From the NCBI RefSeq assembly GCF_902806685.2, contig NC_048563.1, forward strand, positions 2,790,001 to 2,854,000: 64,000 bases of DNA, in the 5' to 3' direction. The DNA is from Maniola hyperantus (taxonomy: Eukaryota > Arthropoda > Insecta > Lepidoptera > Nymphalidae). The translations under genes and the position numbers were made by a program. The notes under the pieces are model-generated. The model was given only the letters and a program-made list of their open reading frames with translations. It ran no database searches and was not told the origin of the DNA. Below, one piece after another: positions 10,934 through 22,435 of this stretch; the stretch's first letter is position 1, and each line of letters opens with the position of its first letter.

Positions 10934-11286
10934 AAGGGTACGGACAGACGTGCTCATTACTAGCACGAAAGCATGCTTTTATTGAGCAAGTGCTCATTAG
11001 TAGCACGTGTGTCATGTAATGAGCATGCTTATTTCGAGCATGCTCAAAAATCAACCGACGTTTGATTTTCGAGCATGCTACCTGAGGCGCGGGTAGAAGG
11101 GGGCGTGCTCCGAGCGCGTCTGAACAGGGTTTGCTTATTAGCATGTACTCAGTACAACATACAACATATAACTCTACAGTTTATTTAAGCATGCTTATTG
11201 CTGGCAAATGTGAACAGTTGCATGAGCATGCTAACATTAAGCAAGCATAAAAGCACGCTTTTTTTGAGCACGTCTGTCCGTACCTT
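10934..11286. mobile_element. Palindromic MITE nested in family L
   Basis: Starts 'agggtacggacagacgtgct' and ends with its inverse 'gagcacgtctgtccgtacct'. The interior has many 'gcatgct' and 'gagca' words. Confidence 0.75.
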
Positions 11287-11594
11287 AAGAAAGTTAAGAT
11301 CCGTATCCGTATCCGTGGATCTTGACGCCAGTGATCCGTATCCGTATCCGCGGATCTACATTTTTGATGATCCGGCACATCACTAGTTACAACTAGGTTG
11401 CATGTAGTAACAGCTCGCGTGTAGACGGAACGGAAAGTGATCAACTAGGTACCTTGAGATGTTGTTTGGAGGAAACACGGAAACGACGGAAATCGATATT
11501 AGACTCGAGTTATTATGAATTAATTGCATTATAAGCATCGATATAAACGACAAGATATGGTTAAGCGAACAAAATTTTTCACGGTTTTGGAACC

Positions 11595-12016
11595 AAAAAC
11601 CGGCCAAGTGCGAGTCAGGCTCGCGCAACGAGGATTCCGTACTACGGTCGCATTTCTTCGACATTTTGCACGATAATTCAACAACTATGATGCATAAAAA
11701 TAAATGAAAATCTGTTTTAGAATGCACATGTGAAGACCTTTCATACAATACCCCACTTGATATAGTTATCTTACTTCGAAGGTTGAAAATCCTAATTATT
11801 AATTCATCAGACCACAATTTAATTTTTTTTGTGTGATGTAACCACAAATTCACGGTTTTCAGATTTCCCCCCGAATGTCTTCTATAAGACCTACCTACCT
11901 GCCAAATTTCATGATTCTAGGTCAACGGGAAGTACCCTGTAGGTTTCTTGACAGACAGACAGACAACAAAGTGGCCTATAAGGGTTTCGTTTTTCCTTTT
12001 GAGGTACGGAACCCTA
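11595..12016 (+). repeat. Family A repeat
   Basis: Near full-length, from 'aaaaccggccaagtgcga' to 'ggtacggaaccctaa'. Confidence 0.85.
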
Positions 12017-12194
12017 ATAAATCAGCGCCACCTCTTAGATACTAATGAAGGACCCGTTTGAAATCCAGACGTCACTGAGGTTGCATTGGTGCTAAAGCAC
12101 CACTGAGTCGGTGCTATTTTGTTTCTTCAATAGCCCTGTCCATACGAAGTAATATATAAGTCAATGATTAAAAGTGTGTAAGTAATCCATACTT

Positions 12195-12330
12195 CCATAC
12201 TAATATAATGCGAAAGTGTGTCTGTCTGTCTTCTAGCTTTTCACGGCCCAACAGTTTAACCGATTTTGATGAAATTTGGTACAGAGTTAGCTTACATCCC
12301 GGGGAAGGACATAGGCTACTTTTAATTTAA
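12195..12330 (+). repeat. Family P repeat fragment
   Basis: Contains 'atgcgaaagtgtgtctgtct', 'tttaaccgattttgatgaaa' and 'ggggaaggacataggctact'. Shares its ends with family C. Confidence 0.7.
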
Positions 12331-12720
12331 TTTTTTTCGATTTAATGAACCGGTTTTTCCATATTTTAAAAGTTATCGGCCGAAATAGAAAAACCGGTTC
12401 ATTCAATCGTCCATAAATCGTAAACGATAAGTTTTACAAAAAAGTTTACACAAAACAAAATTCCGAGATTTCAGGCAAAAACTTTCCCTCAAGATTGCGA
12501 TCGAAGCTCCACCTGGATCTGTCAGCATTTTGTGATTTTATGGTCAGTAAGTGACCCTTAACCTAAAAATAAATTAAAACTGGATCGGACATTTAGTGCG
12601 CGGTTAAAGGCTCTATTTACTGGCCTATAAGCTCAATTCGCGTATAAATCTGGTTACTTCCAAAAACAAAAGCCGCATAGTTAACAATCACAATATCACA
12701 CGAGGCGTGGTAAGTATTAC
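12331..12720. other. Intronic stretch with no recognised gene
   Basis: Contains a short inverted word, 'gaaccggtttttc' near 12350 against 'gaaaaaccggttc' near 12390, suggesting a small hairpin. Nothing else is recognised. Confidence 0.4.
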
Positions 12721-12729
12721 GTAACATAA

Positions 12730-13256
12730 ACGTAACTACACTCAGCGGCAGCCAGTGATAGTGAAAGTGTAAGTGATCTTTTGATACTTGCCAATTAGGA
12801 ATATGCGTGTCGTTTAAATTTAGTTCATTTTTCTTCCCCGAATCTTTATTGTCCTGAAATTAAATCGCAACCATTGTTTTTTTATTTAGTTCATTTTTAA
12901 TTGCATAAATTATTAATTAACAAGTGCAAAATAAGCGAGCGAAATTTACATTTGCGCAACGCATTGGTCGAAACAGAATGTGACGTCACGATTCACGTTT
13001 TCATATTTTTTCTATAGTAGGTACTACTGTCACGTGACAGGTGACTGACAAAATGGCGGCGTTTAAACATATCAAATTTTAGCAATGTTTTAAATGTTAT
13101 CCTTCTGTTGGTGGTATTACGTACACACGTACAGTACACACACGGAGATAGTGGGGGGTCTGTTTACGCTTTTCTGTCTTTTTCGCGTAACTACACCCAG
13201 CGAGTGATAGTGAAAGTGCACGTGATCTTTTGATACTTGCCAATTATTCCGACGCG
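12730..13256 (+). repeat. Direct duplication of a ~75-bp segment
   Basis: The segments at 12730-12806 and 13183-13256 share 'gtgatagtgaaagtg' and 'gtgatcttttgatacttgcc'. The sequence between includes a palindromic tgacgtca. Confidence 0.7.
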
Positions 13257-13367
13257 CCTACTCGAAGAAAAAATTTAAATTTTAGTTAGTTTTTCGAAAA
13301 TAGTAGACTAATCCTACATCGAAGGCTTATGGTAATGAGTTTTGCGGCCATACCATTTATGTACTTT

Positions 13368-13815
13368 TACTGTATCCTGCAAAACTGGACGCTGTGTTCA
13401 CATGACATGACAGTTCAGTTTTGCAGGATCCAGTAAAAAGCTGGTCCCACAAAACTGGACTGCCGTGTGAACACGGTTGCATCCTGTTGCATCGTGGCGG
13501 GCGCGGGGCGGGCCTGCCACCACTCCACTATCCCGCAAAACAGTGTCCAGCAAAAAACCGCACGCAGGAAGCCGTGTGAAGACTGCTATTGAAATATAAG
13601 TTTGATTAAACGGGATCCCGTTTTAGCGTTTAAACTACCGGGATCCCGTTTTCCGTCGGATCCAGTTTCTAGTGACAAAACCGAATGGTTCGACCGGCTC
13701 GGGTTTTTTGCAGGATCCCGCATGCGGGATGCTCGTGTGAACGCTAGCATATAAACACATTCGCCAGCAAACGGGACCCTGCAAAAAACTGGACTGCCGT
13801 GTGAAAAGGGGCGTG
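13368..13815. mobile_element. Repetitive element with repeated 'aaaactggac' motifs
   Basis: The motif caaaactggac(tgccgtgtgaa) or its complement recurs at both ends and internally. The centre has palindromic 'cgggatcccg' blocks (two copies near 13610 and 13640). It looks like a non-autonomous DNA element with clustered subterminal motifs. Confidence 0.55.
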
Positions 13816-13993
13816 ACTGTCTGAAGTGACTATCAAGTGAATTATTTGTAGAACCAGAAGTTTTATAACGATCATAAAATGATTCATAATTTTGCCAGAA
13901 TTTGTTTGTGGGATGAAACTTTGTCATTTGTTTTTTGTGAATTGATGATCGCTTTACTTTACCCTTTAATTTATATTTTACTTTCATTTCTCA

Positions 13994-14240
13994 TAGCTTA
14001 TGCTCGCGACTTCGTCCGCGTGGACTACAAAATTTCAAAACCCTATTTCACCCCTAAGGAGTTGAAATTGCAAAAATCCTTTCTTAGCGGATGCCTACGT
14101 CATAATAGCTACCTGCATGCCAAATTTCAGCCCGATCCGTCCAGTTGTTTGAGCTGTGCGTTGATAGATCAGATCAGTGAGTCAGTCAGTCAGTCAGTCA
14201 GTCAGTCAGTCAGTCACCTTTCCCTTTTATATATATAGAT
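13994..14240 (+). repeat. Family B repeat
   Basis: Full copy with an expanded (GTCA)n tract at about 14,178-14,214. Confidence 0.85.
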
Positions 14241-14404
14241 TGTTATTCTACAACCTAAGATTCAAACACTTTTCTTCCGCGTTTCTAACGAGAATCGCTA
14301 ATGTGTGAAATGCCCCTTCCTTTAATGTAAAAGTTAATCTTCGTATCCAATCATAATTCCATCAGCCATGATCGTACTTGCAGTTCTTCCGGTATGATGC
14401 CGCA

Positions 14405-14530
14405 GAGAAAGCCTCGATGGCTCAACGGTTAAACGAGCGGACTGAAAACCGAAAGTTCGCCGGTTCAAATCCCACCCGAATCGGCAACAACTTGTCAGCA
14501 ACTTGGCTAATATTCTTAAAAAAAAATAAA
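14405..14530 (+). mobile_element. tRNA-derived SINE head (family E-like)
   Basis: Reads 'gcctcgatggctcaacggtt' and 'gccggttcaaatccc' (B-box), followed by an A-rich tract. Related to but distinct from family E copies. Confidence 0.7.
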
Positions 14531-14549
14531 AAAAAAAATTCATCATCAT

Positions 14550-14750
14550 CATCAGGCGATAGACGTCCACTGCTGGACATAGGTCTCTTGAAGAGACTTC
14601 CACACGCCATGATCTTGCGCCGCCGCCATCCAGCGGCTCCCTGCGACTTGGCTGTTGTCGTCTGTCCACCTAGTAGTGGGTCTTCCAACGCTGCGCTTTC
14701 CGATGTGAAGTCGCCATTCCAGCATCATGGGACCCCAACGTATATCGGTT
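14550..14750 (-). mobile_element. RTE-type LINE ORF2 C-terminal fragment
   Basis: On the - strand it encodes RSVGRPTTRWTDD, then VAGSRWM, then KSLQETYVQQWTSI and stop. This is the standard C-terminus of lepidopteran RTE polyproteins, followed by a (CAT)n tail. Confidence 0.85.
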
Positions 14751-15004
14751 TTTAGGGTTCCGTACCTCAAAAGGAAAAATGGAACCCTTAGTTCATGACC
14801 ACAATTTAATTTTTTTTTGTGTGATGTAACCACAAATTCACGGTTTTCAGATTTTTCCCCTTGAGTCCTGCTACCTACCTACCTGCCAAATTTCATGATT
14901 CTAAATCTAGGTCAACGGGAAGTAGCCTGTAGGTTTCTTGACAGACCGACAGACAGACAGACAGACGACAAAGTGATCCTATAAGGGTTCCGTTTTTCCT
15001 TTTG
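14751..15004 (+). repeat. Rearranged family A repeat
   Basis: Begins with the reverse end ('agggttccgtacctcaaaag') and continues with the forward 3' half, so it is an inversion/deletion derivative. Confidence 0.75.
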
Positions 15005-15084
15005 CTAGGTGCTAGAATAGCGACCTCGCACCGGAAAGTGCAGCGTAAAAACCCCCACTAAGTGGGCAGATGTCAAAGTCAAAG

Positions 15085-15690
15085 TCAAATTCAAATGATT
15101 TATTCAAAATAGGTAATAACTTACCCTTTTTGATGGTGGTGTTTGATTTGTAAGATATAGTGGTGATAATTATTACACAAATTTAAAACTAAAGCTACGA
15201 GGGTTCCAAACGCGCCCAGGTCTGAGAAGAGCCCACAACAAACTCAGCTGAAACTCTGATGATATCAAAAAAGTCTTCGAAAAAAAAAAATGCACGAAGG
15301 CATTCTATACTGAAGTAATGTGTTTGCTTTAAAAACTAGCTTAGATAAAAATAAAAGATTAGGCACCCGTCAGCTTTCTCAATAAACTAACAAACCGTGT
15401 ATTACAAGGAAACTGTCGTATGTCTAGCGAATGCGATGCCACACTGAAGCTATATCTTTGCTATAAAAGTTCAAAATGAAAGATAAGGTAAAACCCGTTA
15501 GCTTTTACCCGTTAGAATACCCGGTTGAGTTTGTTGTGGGCTCTTCTCAGACCCGGGTGCGTTTGTAACCCTCGTAGCTTTAGTTTTAAGTTCGCGTGAT
15601 AATTATTGTCACCACCTTACAAATCCAACAACCGACCATCAAAAGTGTAATTTATTACCTGTTTTGAATAAATAATTTGAATTTGCCTTT
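15085..15690. repeat. Two LINE 3' ends in head-to-head inverted arrangement
   Basis: The segment 15085-15240 is the inverse of 15522-15690. Shared words are 'aaagctacgagggttcc' / 'aaccctcgtagcttta' and 'aactcagctg'-type / 'ggttgagtttgttgtgggct'. The ~280-bp spacer is unrecognised. Confidence 0.75.
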
Positions 15691-15702
15691 ACCTAAGTAC
15701 TT

Positions 15703-16034
15703 ATTGGGGCTGATTCTCTTGTACACAATCTCTAAACTAAACTAAATTAACAGGTCTAAATCTAGTGCTATCCTTTTCCGCAAGCAACAATATGAAAGGG
15801 ATAGCAATAGATTTAGATGTCTCATTTTAGCTTAGTTTAGAAATTGTGTACAACGGAATTAGCCACATTGGGGCTGATTCTCTTGTACACAATCTCTAAA
15901 CTAAACTAAATTAACAGGTCTAAATCTAGTGCTATCCTTTTCCGCAAGCAACAATATGAAAGGGATAGCAATAGATTTAGATGTCTCATTTTAGCTTAGT
16001 TTAGAAATTGTGTACAACGGAATTAGCCACATTG
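15703..16034. mobile_element. Tandem pair of MITE family J
   Basis: Two copies that look identical, repeating every 164 bp (15703-15866 and 15867-16034). Each starts 'attggggctgattctcttgt' and ends 'ggaattagccacatt'. Confidence 0.9.
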
Positions 16035-16155
16035 TCTACCAATCCGCACATGGGCAGCGTGGTAGACTATGGCCACAACCCTTCTCACTCTGAGAGGAGA
16101 CCCGTGCTCTGTAGTGAGCCGGCGATGGGTTGATCATGATGATGATGATGATGAA
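16035..16155 (+). mobile_element. SINE family D 3' portion
   Basis: 'ctaccaatccgcacatgggc' through 'cactctgagaggagacccgt' to a (GAT)n tail. Confidence 0.8.
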
Positions 16156-16209
16156 GTACTTATTAAACCAACACAAACTTTGTAACTAGTTAGGTAAGTG
16201 TCGTATATA

Positions 16210-16457
16210 AAGCTACATAATCGATGTCTCAGTCAGTCAACCAATCAGTCACCTTTTCCTTTTATACATTTAGAAAAGATGACTGATCTTTCAACGCACA
16301 GCTCAAACTACTGGGCGGATCGAGCTGGAATTTGGCATGCAGATAGTTATTATGACGTAGACATCCGCTAAAAAGGATTTTTGAAAATCCAACCCCTAAA
16401 GGGGTAAAACAGGAGTTTTAAATTTTTTTGTAGTCCACGCGGACAAAGTCGCGGGCT
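16210..16457 (-). repeat. Family B repeat
   Basis: Reverse copy ending 'cgcggacaaagtcgcgggct'. A second forward-type microsatellite end at 16,226-16,270 precedes it. Confidence 0.8.
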
Positions 16458-16836
16458 GGGCGGGCGTACTTCTTGTTATGCTTCCTGGATAGAAAATATT
16501 TAATTATAGTAGGTATTTTATAAACGCTTACTAGAGTTAAGATGCAAAATACAGATTTAACATATATCCTCTAATTAAATTTCATAGATGTAATCTCAAA
16601 AGTGTGCCTCGCAGCTTTTAATTAAGAGTTGTATTGTAGCGTTAGCATAAAGTTACGGCTAGAATAATAAATAGCATAGCATACCAGTAGCTTAAGGCTG
16701 ATTGTACACCAGACATAGCACATGTCTGGTGTAAAATCACTGGCAGTTCCCCTGGTGCTGCAAATGTTCATGGGCGGCTGTAGTCACTTAACATCAGGTG
16801 ACCCGCCTACTGTTTGCTCGCTATTTTTATTTAAAA
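16458..16836. other. Intronic stretch with no recognised gene
   Basis: AT-rich, no long open frame. A fragment resembling a SINE F tail ('acatcaggtgacccgcctac') lies near 16,790. Confidence 0.4.
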
Positions 16837-17056
16837 CTAGCTTATGCTCGCGACTTCGTCCGCGTTGGCTACACAAATTTCAAACCCCTATTTCACCCCC
16901 TTAGGGGTAGAATTTTCAAAAATCCTTTCTTAGCGGATGCCTACGTCATAATAGCTATCTGCATGCCAAATTTCAACCCGATCCGTCCAGTAGTTTGAGC
17001 TGTGCGTTGATAGATCACTAAGTCAGTCAGTCACCTTTTCCTTTTATATGTTTAGA
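16837..17056 (+). repeat. Family B repeat
   Basis: Full copy from 'agcttatgctcgcgacttcg' to 'ttttccttttatatgttta'. Confidence 0.85.
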
Positions 17057-17398
17057 TATCTCTCTATATCATAGCACTTATATTACAACCGCGGCCTAAG
17101 CTCACTGGACTGTAAATAATACGCGAAAACGAAATGCCAAGCGTCCCCTGAAGCGAAGAGGCGTTTTTGTATTTAAAGTGAAGTACTAATTTATGTGACG
17201 TTGTAAATTCTCGTTTATTTGAGGCGATTTAAATATTTAATTTACTAATTTTGGACTGATTTTTGATATTTTTGAAGTATATTCTTTGGATGGGTAAAAA
17301 CTTCGCGATGGCGTCACCGACATATTTTATTACATAGTTGTTCCTTCCCCACTGACTGACTTTAGTCAGTAAATAACAAAAAAAAAAGTAAATAACAT
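17057..17398. other. Intronic stretch with no recognised gene
   Basis: No known repeat or credible exon seen; ends in a poly(A) tract at about 17,380. Confidence 0.4.
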
Positions 17399-17652
17399 TT
17401 TTAGGGTTCCGTACCTCAAAAGGAAAAACGGAACCCTTATAGGATCACTTTGTTGTCTGTCTGTCTGTCTCCACTCCACTGTCAAGTGGGGTATCATATG
17501 AAAGGTCTTCACCTGTACATTCTAAAACAGATTTTTATTTATTTTTATGCATCATAGTTTTTGAATTATCGTGCAAAATGTCGAAAAAATACGACTGTAG
17601 TACGGAACCCTCATTGCGCGAGCCTGACTCGCACTTAGCCGGTTTTTTTTTT
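17399..17652 (-). repeat. Family A repeat with central deletion
   Basis: Both ends are present but about 180 bp of the middle is missing (junction near 17,478). Confidence 0.8.
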
Positions 17653-17766
17653 AATAGACTAGAGCTTGGCTGCAATCATTTCAAAAGTTAGTAAGTTCAT
17701 AAAGCTGAGAATTGTCATCAAAGACTCGACTCGTCTCCACCCCATCTATGTGCACTGACCCTAAGG

Positions 17767-17896
17767 TATAGTACGCGACAGGTCGAGATGGCACCCGCAC
17801 GTCACCCGCGCTTGCCTTCACCGGTTTAGCGCGGGAATGTGTTGGTGTGCGGGGCGGTCCCTCCCCGATTGCCATCTCGACGTGTCGCGTACTATA
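17767..17896. mobile_element. MITE family G
   Basis: Ends tatagtacgcgacaggtcga and its inverse tcgacgtgtcgcgtactata bracket a GC-rich centre with 'gatggca' and 'gattgccatc' subterminal words. Confidence 0.85.
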
Positions 17897-18017
17897 GTTT
17901 TATGGTTTATTTGACGGTAACCGTGACAATTGACCGGTAAAGCGATTAGTTTGACGTGAATTCTTACCGTGAAGGTTAACCGGTCAAGTGCAGAGCGAAT
18001 TTTTAGGGTTCCGTACC

Positions 18018-18370
18018 TCAAAAAATACCCGGTTGAGTTTGTTGTGGGCTCTCAGGCCTTCGGAACCCTCGTAGCTTTTTTTTAAAAGAATATTAGCCAT
18101 GTTAAATGACTAATATTCCCCTTTCCTCTCCAACTAAGCGTCAGGCTTGTGCTAGGAGTAGGTACGACAATAGTGCAACGGGCGGGGTTTGAACCGTCGA
18201 CCTTTCGGTTTTCAGTCCACTCGTTACCGGTTGAGCTATTGAGGCTTTATTTTTAAGTTTGCGTAATAAATATCACCACTATATCTTAGAAATCCAACAA
18301 CTGACACTCGAAAAGAGTAATTTATTACCTATATTGAATAAATTATTTGACTTTGACTTTGAAATCCAAT
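18018..18370 (+). mobile_element. LINE 3' end with SINE family E inserted
   Basis: The LINE tail ('cggttgagtttgttgtgggc' ... 'gaataaattatttgactttg') is the same type as at 15,522. It is interrupted at about 18,070-18,247 by a reverse SINE E copy. Confidence 0.8.
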
Positions 18371-18429
18371 CCAATATCAACGTACACATAGCTGAACATA
18401 TAGATATACTATATGACAACATTTACATG

Positions 18430-18530
18430 TATAGTCCACGACTGGTCGTGATGGCAATCGGGGTGGGAATGCCTCGCACAGTCCCCCCGCCTCATACCCC
18501 GATTGCCTTCTCGACCTGTCGCGGACTATA
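18430..18530. mobile_element. MITE family G (short copy)
   Basis: 'tatagtccacgactggtcg' at the left and 'ctgtcgcggactata' at the right, with a GC-rich centre of about 50 bp. Confidence 0.8.
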
Positions 18531-18551
18531 GGTTACATACCATAGGAACAT

Positions 18552-18790
18552 AATCTAAATATATAAAAGAGAAATACCACTCACTGACTGACTGACTGAC
18601 TAATCACGAAATCTCAGGAACTATAAAGCCTACAAACTTGAAATTTGGCATTTAGGTATTCTGGGTTCCGTGTCTTAAGGTGAGACTGAGTGAGTAGGTA
18701 AGTGAGACCTTTTGCAGCGGGAAAATTTCAGATCTCATGAGAAACCAGAAATTTTACGCGGACGAAGTCGCGGGCATCTGCTAGTATATT
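18552..18790 (-). repeat. Family C-related repeat
   Basis: Begins with (GACT)n after 'atatataaaagagaaatacc' and ends 'cgcggacgaagtcgcgggca' + 'tctgctag'. Confidence 0.7.
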
Positions 18791-18984
18791 AGTATTTATA
18801 TGAGTAACTATGAGGGGGTAAGGGGGTGCGCTAACATCTTAGCACCCCAAATGTCAACCTCACCTGCACGTGGTGCCCCCTGCGAATCAGCGGACGAGGA
18901 TATGACGACCGAAGAATGGCGGGATAACCATTCCATATGGCTTGGCTTTAAATAATATAGACTAGAGACGGGCAGCAGCGTCAC

Positions 18985-19225
18985 TGGTGCGAAATAGCCT
19001 ACAGCCCTACGCTGACCAACCCGCCTGCCCAGCGTGGTCAGTATGGGCATTACTTCTAATGAGCAGCGCCAACAGACAAAGGCCCCCAGTTCCCGGCAGC
19101 CCTGCTATTCCCGATTACGGTAAGGTGGCGGGGAGCGGGTGGATGAGGAAGGCTGAGGACCGTGTTTGGTGGCGTGCTCTTGGAAAGGCCTATGTCCAGC
19201 AGTGGACGCAAACAGGCTGATGGAT
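18985..19225 (+). mobile_element. RTE-type LINE ORF2 C-terminal fragment
   Basis: Encodes VAGSGWMRKAEDRVWWRALG then KAYVQQWTQTG and stop, followed by a (GGATT)n tail. This is a 5'-truncated and broken copy. Confidence 0.85.
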
Positions 19226-19449
19226 TGGATTGGATTGGATATATGAGTAACGCCGTGTCACGATTTACCTGCAATGCAAACAAAAGACATTTGGTATTTA
19301 TTTGCTGGCACTCGGCAGGTTATACCTAACCGAACCGGTTAGTTTTAACTGCGTTGCATCATGTGAATAACAGTTGTTTAACTACATCTATATTCTATAC
19401 ATACTACGAGGTAGGTACCTCGTGGTGGTGATCTACACATCCATATTTC

Positions 19450-19990
19450 ATCAGCACCCTTATTATAAATGCGAAAGTGTTTTTTTTTTTTTATTATTCA
19501 GATACAAGTTAGCCCTTGACTGCAATCTCACCTGATGGTAAGTGATGATGCAGTCTAAGATGATAGCGGGCTAACCTGGAAGGGGTATGGCAGTTTTTAT
19601 TAAACCCTTTGGTTTCTACACGGCATCGTACCGGAACGCTAAATCGCTTGGCGGCACGGCTTTGCCGGTAGGGTGGTAACTAGCCACGGCCGAAGCCTCC
19701 CACCAGACCAGACCAGAAATTTAGAAATTATAAAATTCCAAACCCCTGCCAGGAATCGAACCCGGGACCTCCCACTAATAAGACCACAGCGCTCACCACT
19801 GCGCCAGGGAGTGCTGTGTGTTTGTTTGTTTGTCCTTCAATCACGTCGCAACGGATTGACATGATTTTTTCATGGGTATAAATAAAGACGGAGAGTGACA
19901 TAGGCTACTTTTTATCCCGGAAAATCAAAGAGTTCCCACGGAATTTTTAAAAAACTCCACGAGGACGAAGTCGCGGGCATCATCTAGTAA
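19450..19990 (-). repeat. Family C repeat interrupted by SINE family F
   Basis: Family C ends are at 19450-19482 ('ataaatgcgaaagtg') and 19813-19988 (ending 'cgaagtcgcgggcatcatct'). A reverse SINE F copy (19483-19812) separates them. Both edges carry 'agtg'. Confidence 0.85.
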
Positions 19991-20264
19991 AAAATAAATA
20001 TATCATAGTCGGGCACTAAGAACTGATTTGTAGAACATTATTAAAGAAATAAGAATCTAAGCTCTATAATTACCATTATCGTCTATGCCTTGCGCACGCG
20101 CAATCTATAAATTAGACAATTAATAACATCAATACAGTCGGTTGCGGTCTGTCTGTTTCGATAAGTTGTTTTTAGGGTTCCTTACTAGCGATACGCGTAG
20201 AGAAACTGAGAGAAAGGGTGTACCTTTCTGGGTGATAGGCACAAATGTAAATAGGTAATCCATA

Positions 20265-20943
20265 CTAATATTATAAATGCGAAAGTGTGTCTGTCTGTCT
20301 GTCTGTCTGCTAGCTTTTCACGGCTCAACAGTTACACCGATTTTTGTCACCGAGCCTATGTCACTCTCCAGGTCTAACTATACCCATGCAAAAAACCACG
20401 TCGATCCGTTGCACCGTTGCGACGTGATTGAAGGACAAACCAACGCACTTTCGCATTTATAATAAGGGTACTCCCGTGGGAACTCTTTGACTTCCCGGGG
20501 TAAAAAGTAGCCTATGTCACTCTCCAGGTCTTTAACTATACCCATGCAAAAAATCACGTCAATCCGTTGCGACGTAATTGAAGGACTAACCAACAAACAC
20601 ACTCTCGCATTTATAATAAGGGTACTCCCGTGGGAAGTCTTTGACTTCCCGGGGTAAAAAGTAGCCTATGTCACTCTCCAGGTCTTTAACTATACCCATG
20701 CAAAAATCACGTCAATCCGTTGCGACGTAATTGAAGGACTAACCAACAAACACACTCTCGCATTTATAATAAGGGTACTCCCGTGGGAACTCTTTGATTT
20801 CCCGGGATAAAAATAGCTTATGTCACTCTCCAGGTCATTATCTATACCCATGCAAAAAATCACGTCGATCCGTTGCACCGTTGCGACGTGATTGAAGGAC
20901 AAACCAACAAATGAACACACTTTCACATTTATAATAAGAGTAC
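20265..20943 (+). repeat. Tandem array of family C units
   Basis: A leading partial unit is followed by three units starting at 20466, 20620 and 20773 (period 153-154 bp). Each begins 'gggtactcccgtgggaa' and contains 'caggtc' then 'aatcacgtcaatccgttg'. Confidence 0.9.
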
Positions 20944-21094
20944 CTACTTATTATATACGGAACACTGTCTTATTTTTCACGCACTTGACTACTTTTATTT
21001 TAATAGTTCTACGCATCAATGCTTTCTTGCATGAATAAATAATTATAATATTTTTACCCAATATGGACATGCATAGTTACGAAATTTTTGCAAA

Positions 21095-21320
21095 GTTTGT
21101 CTGGTAGGAGGCTTCGGCCGTGGATAGTTACCACCCTACCGGCAAAGTGCCGCCAAGCGATTTAGCGTTCCGGTACGATGCCGTGTAAAAAGGGGCATGG
21201 GTTTAATAAAAAGTTCCATACCCCTTCCAGGTTAGCCCGCTTCCATCTTAGACTGCATCGTCACTTACCAACAGGTGAGATTGCTGTCAAGGGCTAACTT
21301 GTATCTGAATAAATAAAAAA
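21095..21320 (+). mobile_element. SINE family F, head missing
   Basis: 'gaggcttcggccgtgga' through 'gcgatttagcgttccggtac' to 'aacttgtatctgaataaata'. Confidence 0.85.
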
Positions 21321-21329
21321 GTGCGAATT

Positions 21330-21520
21330 GGTTACACCTTTGAGAACATTATGGAGAACTATCAGGCATGCAGGTTTCCTCACGATGTTTTCCTTCACCG
21401 AAAGCAAGTGGTATTTAATTACTTAAAACGCACATTACTCCGAAGTCCGTAAAGGTCCGAAAAGTTAGAGGTATCACCGGTATCGAAGCCTGGACCCTCC
21501 GAATAGAAGCTATCACTACC
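21330..21520 (-). mobile_element. SINE family D fragment
   Basis: 'ttgagaacattatggagaac', 'aggtttcctcacgatgtttt' and a degraded tRNA-like head near 21,490. Confidence 0.75.
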
Positions 21521-21524
21521 CCTA

Positions 21525-21740
21525 TTATAAATGTGAAAGTATGTTTGTTTGTTTGTTTGTCCTTCAATCACGTCGCAAAGGGGCAACGATCGACGTAATT
21601 TTTTGCATGGGTATAGTTAAAGACCTGGAGAGTGACATAGCCCATAAGCTAGTTTTTATCCTGGAAAATTAAAGAGTTCCCACGGGGTATTCAAAAACCT
21701 AAATCCACGCGGATGAAGTCGCGGGCATCAGCTAGTAGGC
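21525..21740 (-). repeat. Family C repeat
   Basis: 'attataaatgtgaaagtatg' to 'cgcggatgaagtcgcgggca' + 'tcagctagta'. Confidence 0.85.
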
Positions 21741-22065
21741 TATAATAATTTCTGCCAGGGTGGCCAATCTCTCCCTAGAGATTAAGCCGACTGCGCCGGA
21801 GATATAATAGTGCACACGTGTGTGCGCAAACACAGGTGCACTCTCTATTCCCTCAGTCTCATAGGTCGATGGGATGGCAACTCGACACGACCGGAGAGAG
21901 GTTTTTTTTTAATCACGTTAAGTTTCAATATACATTTAAAATACACGGAAATTGTTGAAGTTTATGTGAGGATGGCGTATTCGTGTTATACAAATTTAAT
22001 AAATTAAAGGTAAAAAAATGTTATATAAATAAAAGCTGGTGATTAAAAGGTCAGGCGCAGCACCG
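21741..22065. other. Intronic stretch with LINE-tail remnant
   Basis: Contains 'gttgaagtttatgtgaggatggcg' (here split: gttgaagtttatgtgagg, atggcg), found inverted at about 39,590-39,615. It is therefore part of a dispersed repeat. No gene. Confidence 0.5.
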
Positions 22066-22069
22066 ACTT

Positions 22070-22240
22070 CTTTACGGGAACTGAACCCGGGACCTCCCAC
22101 TAATAAGACCACAGTGCTTACCACTGCACCAGGGAGGTCTTCATAGGTACCTAATAATTGATTCGGGAATTGAACCCAGGACCTCGTCATCTGAAGTGCT
22201 AACCACTAGAGTCGTTGGTCTAGGCCATTACGGCTTGATG
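22070..22240 (-). mobile_element. Two adjacent SINE tRNA-like heads
   Basis: Two B-box-like regions, 'gaacccgggacctcccac' (family F type) and 'attgaacccaggacctcg', are about 75 bp apart. They are pseudo-tRNA sequences of SINEs and do not look like tRNA genes. Confidence 0.6.
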
Positions 22241-22435
22241 ATGATGATGATGAGATGATGGTGCCTAATTGTAATTAATCATGATCATCATCGTGACTGC
22301 GTGTCATCTTGGTTCTCGATTACACAACTGCGTCACGTAATTAAAGTAAAAGTCATCGCATACAGGCGGAATGGAGTGAAGAGCTGAGCCGAATCTTTTG
22401 AGAACAATTTAGCTAAATTAAAGGTCCAGTGCGGA

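Larger units (their letters stand above)
10418..11386. mobile_element. Composite inverted-repeat element with GTATCC-repeat ends (family L)
   Basis: The outer ends are ctagtgatgttccgg (left) and tgatccggcacatcactag (right), in inverted orientation. Each is followed by arrays of 'gatccgtatccgtatccg'. Two other elements are nested inside (10,636-10,806 and 10,934-11,286). No transposase is visible. Confidence 0.75.

Noticed and set aside
12090..12125. Hairpin 'agcaccactgagtcggtgct' followed by T-rich sequence, resembling the tail of a Cas9 guide-RNA scaffold
   Set aside because: The match is limited to one short hairpin in an intronic region of an animal genome. There is no repeat array, cas gene or tracrRNA context, so it is chance.
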